This document shows positions 18,250-26,808 of a DNA stretch of 63,032 nucleotides, one piece after another. The position numbers and the translations under genes are program-made. Under the pieces are notes generated by a model. The model was not told the origin of the DNA, made no database searches, and worked only from the letters and a program-made list of their open reading frames with translations. This DNA comes from Pseudonocardiales bacterium. Lineage in GTDB: Bacteria > Actinomycetota > Actinomycetes > Mycobacteriales > Pseudonocardiaceae. The DNA lies in the NCBI GenBank assembly GCA_019243635.1, contig JAFAUB010000139.1, forward strand, positions 1 through 63,032, read 5' to 3'. Every line of letters begins with the position of its first letter. The stretch's first letter is position 1.

Positions 18250-18500
18250 GGCTTCTCCCTCCGTCCTGGCCCGGTCAGGGTGACCAGACCGGGTCGAACC
18301 GGCGGCGGTACTCACGGGATCCACCCGTCGACTCTGACATCGGATCCCGGGGGCCCACTGTTCCAGACGAACGCGGTCCACGATGTGTTCCCCGGATGGC
18401 CCGCGTGTCTGGAGCTAATACCGCACCCCGTGCGCCGGCGCGCAAGGGGGAGTCAGGATCGGGTGTGCCATGATCGGGTGCCATGGGTAGGAGGACGGAC

Positions 18501-19868
18501 ATGGTCGATGCGGGGACGCTCGCCTCGGAGCTGGCGGCTGACGGCGTCGTCGGGGTGAGCATCACGTGGGCGGACAACAACGGGATACCGCGCTCCAGGA
18601 CGGTGCCGGTCGCCTCGCTCCCCCAGGTGGCCACGCGTGGGGTGGGAGTCTCGACGGTGCTCGCGGTGTTCGACACCCACGACGCGATCACCTTCGCGCA
18701 CCAGGGTATCGCCACCCCGTCCGGTGACGTCCGGCTGGTACCGGACCTGCGTGGGCTGACTCGGCTCGCCGGGCAGCCCGCGTTGGCGTGGGCACCCGGG
18801 AGGCAGATCGCCGTGGACGGCTCACCCTGGCCGTACGACCAGCGTGGGGTGCTCGAAGCTCAGGTCGAGGCGGCCGCCGCCGAGGGGTTGGAGATCAGAG
18901 CGGGCTACGAGATGGAGTTCGTGCTCACTCAGGCCGGCGACCCCGATCCCGGCGGGGAGCCGCGCCTGGCGTACCACGCCCCCGCCTACAGCCCGCACGC
19001 TCTGCTGGCGGTGGACGAGTTCGTGGCCGATCTGCTGGCCGACCTGGCGGCCAACGGTGTGCCGGTTCATCAGCTGCACGCCGAGTACGGGCCGGCTCAG
19101 GTGGAGCTCAGCATCGTCGCGGCTGACCCGGTCACCGCCGCCGACCGGCAGCTGTTGGCTCGCCAGACTATCCACGCCGCGGCCAGGGCGCACGGCCTGC
19201 GGGCCTGTTTCGCGCCGCTGTTCACGGCTGCGGACGTGGGGAACGGCTGGCACCTGCACACCTCGGTCTGGCGGGACGGGCGCAACCTGCTGGTCGGTGG
19301 TGCGACGTCTGGTGACCGCCCTGGCCCCGACGGCATGGGCTGGCTGGGCGGGTTGCTCCGCGACCTCCCTGCGGTGGCCGCGATCACCGCGCCGAGCGTG
19401 CCGTCGCTGGCCCGGCTGCGCCCCGGCTACTTCGCCGGCGCCTACCAGTTCTGGGGTGTGGAGAACCGCGAGGCGCCGCTGCGCTATGTCCTCGGGTCGG
19501 AGCTGCTCGGCGCCGATCACGCCAATGTCGAGCTCAAGGTCTCCGATGCCTCCGCCAACCCGTACCTGGCGCTGGCCGCGGTGATCGCGGCCGGCCTGGC
19601 GGGGCTGCGTGAGCGCGCCGACCCCGGCGAACCGGTTCAGGCCGACCCCGGTCGGTGGAGTGAGCAGGAGCGCGAGGCCCGTGGCCTCCATCGCCTGCCG
19701 ACCACACCCGCCGAGCAGGAGGAGGCACTGACCGGCTCCAAGCGGCTCGCCGCGGTGCTCGGGGAGCCGCTGCTCGGCGCGTTCCTCGCGGTGCGCCGGT
19801 CCGACGCGGCCTGGGCGGCCGACCGATCCCTGGACGATGTCGTGGCCGCGCACCGCTGGCGGTACTGA
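18501..19868 (+). CDS. Glutamine synthetase family enzyme (amide/gamma-glutamyl ligase)
   Basis: 455-residue glutamine-synthetase-fold protein. Visible are the metal/ATP-site Glu of GYEMEFVL, the HAEYGPAQVELS block, NGWHLHTSVW (substrate-binding His region) and the C-terminal ELKVSDASANPYLALA. It would ligate an amine to a carboxylate with ATP. It is divergent from canonical GlnA, so an amine other than ammonia is possible, as in gamma-glutamylpolyamine synthetases. The ATG at 18501 has GGAGG seven bases upstream and is preferred over 18483. Confidence 0.85.
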   Translation: MVDAGTLASELAADGVVGVSITWADNNGIPRSRTVPVASLPQVATRGVGVSTVLAVFDTHDAITFAHQGIATPSGDVRLVPDLRGLTRLAGQPALAWAPGRQIAVDGSPWPYDQRGVLEAQVEAAAAEGLEIRAGYEMEFVLTQAGDPDPGGEPRLAYHAPAYSPHALLAVDEFVADLLADLAANGVPVHQLHAEYGPAQVELSIVAADPVTAADRQLLARQTIHAAARAHGLRACFAPLFTAADVGNGWHLHTSVWRDGRNLLVGGATSGDRPGPDGMGWLGGLLRDLPAVAAITAPSVPSLARLRPGYFAGAYQFWGVENREAPLRYVLGSELLGADHANVELKVSDASANPYLALAAVIAAGLAGLRERADPGEPVQADPGRWSEQEREARGLHRLPTTPAEQEEALTGSKRLAAVLGEPLLGAFLAVRRSDAAWAADRSLDDVVAAHRWRY

Positions 19869-19874
19869 GCCTGC

Positions 19875-20960
19875 TCACGCTGCGTCGTGCGACCACGCCT
19901 GCAGGAGCGCCTCGGGAATGCCCCACCAGCCCAGCGGGGTGAGCCGCTCACGATCGTCCACGGCACCGAGCAGCTGCCACTGCTCCACGACGGTGATGAA
20001 CCACCCCGCCAGCACGTCGATGTCGTCATCGTCGTCCCCATCCGCGACGAACTGGGCGAGGTCCTCGGCGGAGGCGGGAGTCCCGGGACCACCGCGCGCC
20101 AGCGCCGCGACCGCCTCCAGCCACTCTTCGTGATCGAGAGCGGCCGCGGAGAGCTGGTCGACCGGGATGTCCTCAGGTGGCTCGTCCACCGGGCTGGCCA
20201 CGCCTGCGGCCAACCGTAGCCACAGCTGCTCATCGTCGGGGTCCAGGTCGTTGGGATCCACCCCACCGCCGGTCCGGAGCAGGTCGGCCGGCCATCCTCC
20301 CCGAGTCAACGCGGTACGCAGGCCCCGGCAGGCGGCGTGCAGCTCCTCATCCGGCCGAGGACGTTCCCCCACCTCGGCGAGGATGTTCTGGAGGTCCTCG
20401 AGAGCGGCCTCCTCGGCGGCGTCCCACTCGGCGAAGAAGTCCTCATCCGCTTCGTCGAGCAGCTCATCCATGGGCACCCGGCCGTCCGGCAACGGCGAGG
20501 TCATCCAGCGTTCCTGCAGTTCCCGGTACTTCCGAGTGGCTTCCGGGTCATCAGCGAGCAACCGGTCGGGGTCGATGTCTCCCGCCGTGAGGCACTCCTC
20601 AAGGTGCGTGACGAGCAGGTCGTGCATCTCATGCGCGAGCGGCGTGCGTGCCGGCTCGTCGTCCCACACATGCAGCCCGATGATCGCGGTCGGTTCGGTC
20701 CCGGTTGCCTCCAGCCAGCCGTGCACCTCGCCGACCGTGGCGCTGCCGTCGGCGATCCGTCTGAGGACGGACTCGGCGGACTCCCAGAACCTGGCCGAGA
20801 ACGGGTTGCTCGCCGCGAGCAGCTCGCGGCGCAGCCCTGGCATGACGGCCACCGCCTCCGCCGCGGGTACACTGAGGAGCAGGCGGGCGACATCGCGCCG
20901 GGTGAGCTCAGCCGCTGGGCGGGGCGCGTGCGCGAGCAGCGCGCTGGCGTCAATGGTCAC
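19875..20960 (-). CDS. Hypothetical acidic protein
   Basis: 361-residue, strongly acidic soluble protein with long Asp/Glu-rich stretches (DDPEATRKYRE, ADGDDDDDIDV). No family, signal peptide or membrane segment is recognised. It is convergent with the glutamine-synthetase-like gene, with 6 bp between the stop codons. Codon use and GC bias look typical of a real gene here. Confidence 0.7.
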   Translation of the reverse strand: MTIDASALLAHAPRPAAELTRRDVARLLLSVPAAEAVAVMPGLRRELLAASNPFSARFWESAESVLRRIADGSATVGEVHGWLEATGTEPTAIIGLHVWDDEPARTPLAHEMHDLLVTHLEECLTAGDIDPDRLLADDPEATRKYRELQERWMTSPLPDGRVPMDELLDEADEDFFAEWDAAEEAALEDLQNILAEVGERPRPDEELHAACRGLRTALTRGGWPADLLRTGGGVDPNDLDPDDEQLWLRLAAGVASPVDEPPEDIPVDQLSAAALDHEEWLEAVAALARGGPGTPASAEDLAQFVADGDDDDDIDVLAGWFITVVEQWQLLGAVDDRERLTPLGWWGIPEALLQAWSHDAA

Positions 20961-21054
20961 GCGCCGATGTTAGGGCGCGGACCGGCTCACCCCTGTCGAG
21001 GGTCGTCGTCGGATGCGGAGATGATGACACCGTGGCTCGGGTAGCGTTACCCGG

Positions 21055-22095
21055 GTGGCGAGCATGGTGGAGCGGGCTCACACGATCGCGGAGGAAGTAC
21101 TGTTTCCGGCGGTCATCGAGGTCGACGCTCAGGGAGTCATCCCGGGTAGCCATTTCGACCTGCTCGCCGCTCAGGGCTTTTACGCTCTCGGGGGTGACCC
21201 CGAGCGCGGCGGGGTCGAGGTCGACCTCCGGTCGCTGGTTGCCATCCTCGAGACGCTGGCGGGCGGATGCCTCACCACGACGTTCACCTGGGTCCAGCAC
21301 TACAGCGTGGTGCGAGGCCTCACCGGCACGACGAACGCGGAGCTGCGGGAGAAGTACCTCGGCTCGGCGACCCGGGGCGAGCTGCGCGGCGGGGTGGCCT
21401 TCGCCGGTGCGGTTCCGCGGCCTCCTCGGCTGTGGGCGACGGCCACCGACGGCGGCTGGCTGCTGAGCGGAGAGGCTCCGTTCGTCACCGGGTGGGGCAT
21501 CGTCGACGTGCTCCTGATCTCGGCGCGCAACACGGCGCTCACGGGGGAGCCCACCGGCACCGTCGTCACCGGGCTGGTCGATGCCGAGGCTGGCGCCGGC
21601 ATCACCGTCGAGAAGCTGCACATGGTGGCCGCCCAGGGCAGCAATACCGTCCGGCTGCGCTTTGAGGACTACGTCCTGCCCGCCGAGAAGGTCACTACCG
21701 AGGTGTCGCACCGCGACTTCCTCGCCACGCAACCCGTGAGCCTGCGGCTGAGCGGCTGCCTTGCGATGGGCGTCGCCGGGCGGTGCATCCGCATGATCGG
21801 CGAGGCCGGGTGCTCCGAGGTCGCGGAGCTGCTGCACGCGGAGCACCGCATGGTCCGCGACCGTCTCGACGGTGGGCTGGGCGACCCCGAGACGCTGCCG
21901 GCGGCCCGGGCCGCCGCGTCCGAGCTCGCCTACCGCTGCGCCGGCGCGCTCGTTGTGGCGGTGGGCAGCTCGGGGATCCTCGCGCGGCAGCATGCGCAGC
22001 GGCTGGTCCGGGAGGCGACGTTCACCCTTGTCTCCGCCGGCAGGCCGGAGATCAAGAACAACCTGCTGGGCGTGTTCGGTCGGGTCCATGAGTAA
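21055..22095 (+). CDS. Acyl-CoA dehydrogenase family protein (short)
   Basis: 346-residue flavoprotein of the acyl-CoA dehydrogenase superfamily, near the short end of the family. It has GGCLTTTFTWVQHY in the N-terminal helical part, the central beta domain (WLLSGEAPFVTGWG) and a C-terminal helical bundle ending RPEIKNNLLGVFGR. No YEGT-type Glu motif is visible, so the reaction could be oxygenation or flavin transfer rather than alpha,beta-dehydrogenation. GTG start at 21055; an ATG nine bases later is possible. Confidence 0.78.
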   Translation: MASMVERAHTIAEEVLFPAVIEVDAQGVIPGSHFDLLAAQGFYALGGDPERGGVEVDLRSLVAILETLAGGCLTTTFTWVQHYSVVRGLTGTTNAELREKYLGSATRGELRGGVAFAGAVPRPPRLWATATDGGWLLSGEAPFVTGWGIVDVLLISARNTALTGEPTGTVVTGLVDAEAGAGITVEKLHMVAAQGSNTVRLRFEDYVLPAEKVTTEVSHRDFLATQPVSLRLSGCLAMGVAGRCIRMIGEAGCSEVAELLHAEHRMVRDRLDGGLGDPETLPAARAAASELAYRCAGALVVAVGSSGILARQHAQRLVREATFTLVSAGRPEIKNNLLGVFGRVHE

Positions 22096-22127
22096 GCTCA
22101 CCCGGTGAAAGAGTCCGGTCGCGCAGT

Positions 22128-22158
22128 GTGATCATTATTACTGGGTGATCATTACTGG
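22128..22158. promoter_or_regulatory. Tandem AT-rich direct repeat upstream of lipoprotein peptidase gene
   Basis: GTGATCATTATTACTGG (22128-22144) is followed directly by GTGATCATTACTGG (22145-22158). The embedded TGATCA palindromes, 35-60 bp before the start codon in a GC-rich genome, look like a promoter with paired operator sites. Confidence 0.5.
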
Positions 22159-22191
22159 ACGAGAGAACCACCTGGTGGGTAGGGAGCTGTC

Positions 22192-23787
22192 ATGAAACGT
22201 GCGCCTGCGCTGTCTGTCGGGCCGGCGCTCGCGGCGGTGGCGTCTTTAGCGCTGGCGTCTTTAGCGCTGGCGTGCACATCCGCCGCAGGCACCATCGCGC
22301 AGCACGGACCCGTCGGCCCGGTCCCAGCGGGGTTGGAACGGTTCTATGGCCAGAACCTGTCCTGGGGCGGCTGTTCCTCGTTCGCCAAGACCCCGAGTGA
22401 CCAGGATGCCTACGCCGACGGCGGCCTGCAGTGCGCGTACCTCAACGTGCCCCTGGACTACGCCAACCCGAACGGCCGGGTCATCAAGGTCGGCCTGCTC
22501 CGCCGGCCCGCGTCGGACCCGGCGCGGCGCATCGGCTCCTTGGTGGTCAACCCCGGTGGCCCCGGCGGGTCCGGCATGAGCACCGCGGCCAGCCTCGCTG
22601 GCAAGATCACGAACAATGACGTGGGGCGACGTTTTGACCTCGTGGGTTTCGACCCGCGCGGTGTCGGCGCGAGCGAGCCGCAGGTGCTCTGCCGGACCCC
22701 GGCGCAGCGGGACGCCGAACGTCTGATGAACCTCAACGTCGACACCTCCCCGGCCGGCGTGGCGAAGACCGAGGCCCAGGAGAAGGCCGACGACCAGGGT
22801 TGCCTCCGCGGTACCGGAAAAGCTGTGCTCGCGAACATCGGCACCCGCGACGTGGTCCGCGACATGGACGTCATGCGGTCTGCCCTCGGTGACCAGAAGC
22901 TGACCTACCTCGGCTACTCGTACGGCACTCGGATCGGTACCACCTACGCTGAGGCGTTTCCCAAGAATGTCCGCGCAATGATCCTCGACGGCGCTGTCGA
23001 CCCAGCGCAGGATCCGGGTGCCCAGCTCGTCGACCAGGGGCGAGGGTTCCAGAAAGCCTTCGACGCCTTCGCGGCATGGTGCGCGGTTCGTGCTGACTGT
23101 GCTTTGGGGCAGGACAAGAGCCAGGCTGTGAGCAGGTTCCAGGCGCTTACCCGGCCGCTGATCAACCAACCGGTCGGCGTGTCCGACGGCCGTAAGCTGT
23201 CGTACACCGACGCCACGATCGGCACCGTTCAAGCGCTGTACCTGTCCGATCTCTGGCCGATACTGAACCGCGGTCTGCAGGAGCTCGCCCAAGGTCGCGG
23301 TGACTCCCTCATGCGCCTCAGCGATGTCTACTACGGACGGTCACAAGACGGTACCTACTCCACTGAGATGGACGTTTTCCAGGCTGTCCTCTGCGTCGAC
23401 AACCCGCCCGTCAAAGATCCGAACGTGGCCCGCGATGTCGACGCTCAGTACCGGAAGGTCGCCCCGTTCCTCGACACCGGAGAACCACCTTCGCCCGCCC
23501 TCGACAACTGCGCGTTCTGGCCCGTGCCCTCCACCGACGGACCTCACCACCCTCGGACGCCAGGGCTGCCGACCGTGATGGTGATCTCCACGACGCAGGA
23601 TCCCGCCACGCCCTACCAGGCCGGCGTCAACCTCGCTCATGACCTCAACGCGCGCCTGCTGACCTACGAAGGCACCCAGCACACCGCCTTCTTGCAAGGC
23701 AACAGCTGTGTCGACGGCGCCGGGGTCGGCTACCTCACCAGTCTTCAGCTTCCGCCCGAGGGAACCCGCTGCCAACCCACGGCTTGA
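22192..23787 (+). CDS. Secreted alpha/beta-hydrolase lipoprotein (tripeptidyl aminopeptidase-like)
   Basis: 531-residue exported hydrolase. The N-terminus is a lipoprotein signal peptide ending in the lipobox LALAC (24-28), so the mature protein would be anchored outside the membrane. The oxyanion-hole sequence VNPGGPGGSG and the nucleophile elbow GYSYG are clear, and the C-terminal TAP-like domain supplies the His (EGTQHTAF) and four or more Cys probably forming disulfides. The family removes tripeptides or cleaves small esters. Two 15-bp tandem copies in the signal peptide region repeat Ala/Leu/Ser codons. Confidence 0.88.
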   Translation: MKRAPALSVGPALAAVASLALASLALACTSAAGTIAQHGPVGPVPAGLERFYGQNLSWGGCSSFAKTPSDQDAYADGGLQCAYLNVPLDYANPNGRVIKVGLLRRPASDPARRIGSLVVNPGGPGGSGMSTAASLAGKITNNDVGRRFDLVGFDPRGVGASEPQVLCRTPAQRDAERLMNLNVDTSPAGVAKTEAQEKADDQGCLRGTGKAVLANIGTRDVVRDMDVMRSALGDQKLTYLGYSYGTRIGTTYAEAFPKNVRAMILDGAVDPAQDPGAQLVDQGRGFQKAFDAFAAWCAVRADCALGQDKSQAVSRFQALTRPLINQPVGVSDGRKLSYTDATIGTVQALYLSDLWPILNRGLQELAQGRGDSLMRLSDVYYGRSQDGTYSTEMDVFQAVLCVDNPPVKDPNVARDVDAQYRKVAPFLDTGEPPSPALDNCAFWPVPSTDGPHHPRTPGLPTVMVISTTQDPATPYQAGVNLAHDLNARLLTYEGTQHTAFLQGNSCVDGAGVGYLTSLQLPPEGTRCQPTA

Positions 23788-24450
23788 ATGCTTCCTGAGC
23801 ACCTGATGGCAGGCGGTAGCCGTCCCGGCGCTACGCGCGTCGTCGTAGCTGTTCACATGTTTGCGCTTGCCGGTGTCTCACCCGCATAATGGACGAGCCA
23901 AGGCAGTAGCTGCGGAAGTGAGCCTGGTTCCTCTCCGGACGGTTTGGAGCCGAGCTTCGCGTTTTCTAAGATTGTTTACCGATACAAGATCGGGGCGATC
24001 CGCGTCTGCCACGTGCCTCCCGCACGGATATTCTCCGGCACGAGCTGGTTCACGACCAGCCGACGGTCGCGGTCCCGCAGCTTCGAAAAATGTACTCGCT
24101 GTGTACCTGGCCGGACCGATCCCTGCATGACCTTGCTGACGATCTCCACCTGACACATGCACACGATGACGACTGCGATGCCGTAGCGGCCCTGCCGACG
24201 AGTCTCATCCGCGAAGCCCAGCCGATCCACCCGACCGCAGTTGAGGCACGTCGAGCGGCTCAGCCGCATCCTCGTGCGCGCCACGCCGGTTGCCTCTCCT
24301 CCTGCGGCCTCCGACCATGCGAAACTCACCGTCACTTTCCGACGCACGCTCGGTGGCGGCAGTGTTGGTGTTCCGGGGCGCGGCTCCTCGAACGATCCCA
24401 CCTCAATGGGGACATGCAGCCACCGAGCAGGCAGAGCGTAACATGGAAAT
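23788..24450. other. Intergenic region before cas3
   Basis: 663 bp of lower GC without a convincing gene. A minus-strand frame of 141 codons (23976-24401) has CxxC and CxC pairs but no recognisable family and a start inside the degenerate CRISPR repeat, so I do not call it. The region must hold the cas promoter. Confidence 0.4.
24401..24430 (-). promoter_or_regulatory. Degenerate CRISPR repeat upstream of cas3
   Basis: Read on the minus strand this 30-base segment starts CTG and ends CCCCATTGAGG, identical to the last 11 bases of the array repeat core (CCCCATTGAGGC). The central palindrome is lost. It lies 20-50 bp before the cas3 GTG, in divergent orientation. Its position suits a crRNA-like regulator of the cas promoter, but the match is limited and could be chance. 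Confidence 0.4.
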
Positions 24451-26808
24451 GTGCTCCGCAGACCATGTCTAACCTTCCCTGAACTGGTCAGCGTCGCAAC
24501 TGGCGGCGTGCCGCCCTACCGGTACCAGTCTCGGCTTGCCGAGCAGGGCCTGCCGGACGTGCTGCGGGTGCCGACCGGGACGGGCAAGACACTGGCCGCG
24601 ACCTTGCCGTGGCTCTATCGCCGCGTCGAGCACCCAGACCCGGTGGTTCGACAGGCGACCCCGCGCTGGCTGGTGATCGTGCTGCCGCAGCGCGCGCTGG
24701 TGGAGCAGACCGTCGAGGTGATCGATGGCTGGTTGCGAAACCTCATGCTTGACGTGCCTGTGCACGTGCTGATGGGTGGTGAGGATGCCGGCGATCGGGA
24801 CTGGAAGGCGCGCCCGGAGGAGGAGCGGATCTTCGTCGGCACCCTGGACATGGTGCTGTCCCGGCTGCTCATGCGGGGGTTCGCCGAGTTCCGCAGTGCT
24901 TGGCCGATGAGCTTCGGGCTGCTGCACGCCGGGGTGCAGTTCGTGTTCGACGAGGTGCAGCTGATGGGGCCGGGACTGCCGACGGCCTTGCAGCTGCAGG
25001 GCATGCGGGAGGCGATGGGCACCGCGATGCCCTGTCGGTCGATGTGGATGTCAGCGACCCTCAACCCGGCGGAGCTGTCCGCGGTGGACTTCCGGCGCGA
25101 GCTCTCCATCGTGGAGCTCGACGAGGAGGACCGCTCCGGCCCACTGCGCATTCGCATCGATGCGCCCCGGACGGTGCGGCGGCTCGACCTGGAGGACGTC
25201 GACGCCCGTCGGTACCCGAAGGCTTTCGCCGCGCGGGTGGTATCCGAACATCGAAGCGGGACGCGGACTCTCGTGGTGCTCAATACCGTGACGCGGGCGA
25301 CCGAGGTCTTCGACGAGCTGCACAAAAGTCGTCCGGACACGGAACTGGTGCTGCTGCACTCCCGCTTCCGCCCCGGCGACCGCCGGCAACAGACCCGGCG
25401 ACTGACGCTGTCGGGGAATGCCGGGAGCATCGTGGTTGCCACCCAGGTGTTGGAGGCGGGCGTCGACATCACCTCCGAGACGCTGGTCACCGAGGTGGCA
25501 CCGTGGTCGTCGATCGTTCAGCGGGCCGGCCGCTGCAACCGGGACGGCCTGGCGAGCGACGCCAGACTGCTCTGGACCACGCCGCCGGCAGCCCCGCCGT
25601 ACGAGGCCGCCGAGCTCGGCCACTCCGCTAGCGTGCTGCAAGCGCTGGAGGGCCAGCCGGTGACGAGCGAGGAGCTGGCGGCGGCCACCGAGCTGACTCG
25701 CCCACCGCACCCGACACTGCGCCGACGCGACGTGCTCGGTCTGTTCGACACCGCACCCGACCTGTCCGGCAACGACATCGACGTCAGCCCCTTCATCCGG
25801 GACGTTGCCGACCGCACCGTCCACATCGCGTGGCGGGAGATATCCGAGGATCAGTCGATGGAGGGCGCGCCCGGCAGGGCGGAGCTGTGTCCCGCGTCGA
25901 TCCGCGACGTGCAGGCGATGATCCGTGAGGGCCGCACCAGGGCACGGGTCTTCGACCAGATCTCGGGCACATGGGTGCCCGCGCGCCCCGAGGACGTCCG
26001 ACCGATGGCGGTGATCGTGCTCGACGCCGCACGGGGTGGCTACCTGCCCGACTGCGGGTTTGCGCCGCTGAGCACCGCACCGGTCGAGCCGGTGCGACCA
26101 CCCGTGCATATGCCCGACGCGGTCGATACCGATCCACACTCCGTCTTGCCGAATGGGCGCTGGGTGCCGCTGCACGAGCACCTCGCCGACGTGGAGCGGG
26201 AATGCCGGGCGCTGCTGGACGCACTCGGTCCGGAGCTGACACCAGCCCAGCGTGAGGCCATTGCGCTGGCGGGCCGCTATCACGACCTGGGCAAGGCACA
26301 CCCGACGTTCGTTGCGTCGTTGGCGCAGGCCGATGGCTCGGCACCCGCCGAAGGTGGGCCGTGGGCGAAATCACCCGGCCGGACCCCCTTGCGACACGAT
26401 CCGCCGCATTTCCGGCACGAACTGGTCAGTGCACTGGTGCTGCTCGATGACACGACCGGCCTGCTCGACGGGGTCGACGAGCCGGACCTCGTCATCTACC
26501 TGGCCTTGGCGCACCACGGCAAGGTACGACTGACGGTGCGGGCGCGCCCGGACGAGCAGGTGAACACCGTGCTGGGCGTAGTCCACGAGTCGACCACGGT
26601 GGACACAACACTGCCGGTCATCGGCACGCTGGCGGCCCGGCCGGTGTCGCTGCAGGCCGCCCGGTTCGGGCGGGGATCGCTGACCAGCCGCGCACTGCGG
26701 CTGCGGGATCGCGAGGATCTTGGGCCGTTCCGGCTGGCGTTCTGCGAGGCCGTGGTACGCAGCGCCGACTGGCGGGCCAGCGCGAGCTACGAGGGGACCA
26801 CGTCATGA
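24451..26808 (+). CDS. cas3: CRISPR-associated Cas3, type I-G (helicase followed by HD nuclease)
   Basis: 785-residue Cas3 that would unwind and degrade the non-target strand after Cascade binding. The helicase comes first: Walker A GTGKT (43-47), motif II FDEVQ (about 167-171), SATL, and motif VI RAGRCNRDG. The HD nuclease is C-terminal, with GRYHDLGKAH around residues 609-618. This reversed order, helicase then HD, is the hallmark of type I-G (formerly I-U) Cas3. GTG start. It overlaps csx17 by 4 bp (ATGA), the first of a chain of coupled starts. Confidence 0.93.
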   Translation: MLRRPCLTFPELVSVATGGVPPYRYQSRLAEQGLPDVLRVPTGTGKTLAATLPWLYRRVEHPDPVVRQATPRWLVIVLPQRALVEQTVEVIDGWLRNLMLDVPVHVLMGGEDAGDRDWKARPEEERIFVGTLDMVLSRLLMRGFAEFRSAWPMSFGLLHAGVQFVFDEVQLMGPGLPTALQLQGMREAMGTAMPCRSMWMSATLNPAELSAVDFRRELSIVELDEEDRSGPLRIRIDAPRTVRRLDLEDVDARRYPKAFAARVVSEHRSGTRTLVVLNTVTRATEVFDELHKSRPDTELVLLHSRFRPGDRRQQTRRLTLSGNAGSIVVATQVLEAGVDITSETLVTEVAPWSSIVQRAGRCNRDGLASDARLLWTTPPAAPPYEAAELGHSASVLQALEGQPVTSEELAAATELTRPPHPTLRRRDVLGLFDTAPDLSGNDIDVSPFIRDVADRTVHIAWREISEDQSMEGAPGRAELCPASIRDVQAMIREGRTRARVFDQISGTWVPARPEDVRPMAVIVLDAARGGYLPDCGFAPLSTAPVEPVRPPVHMPDAVDTDPHSVLPNGRWVPLHEHLADVERECRALLDALGPELTPAQREAIALAGRYHDLGKAHPTFVASLAQADGSAPAEGGPWAKSPGRTPLRHDPPHFRHELVSALVLLDDTTGLLDGVDEPDLVIYLALAHHGKVRLTVRARPDEQVNTVLGVVHESTTVDTTLPVIGTLAARPVSLQAARFGRGSLTSRALRLRDREDLGPFRLAFCEAVVRSADWRASASYEGTTS

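Noticed and set aside
23976..24401. 141-codon minus-strand ORF before cas3
   Set aside because: No recognisable family, its start falls within the degenerate repeat, and the sequence looks like promoter DNA.
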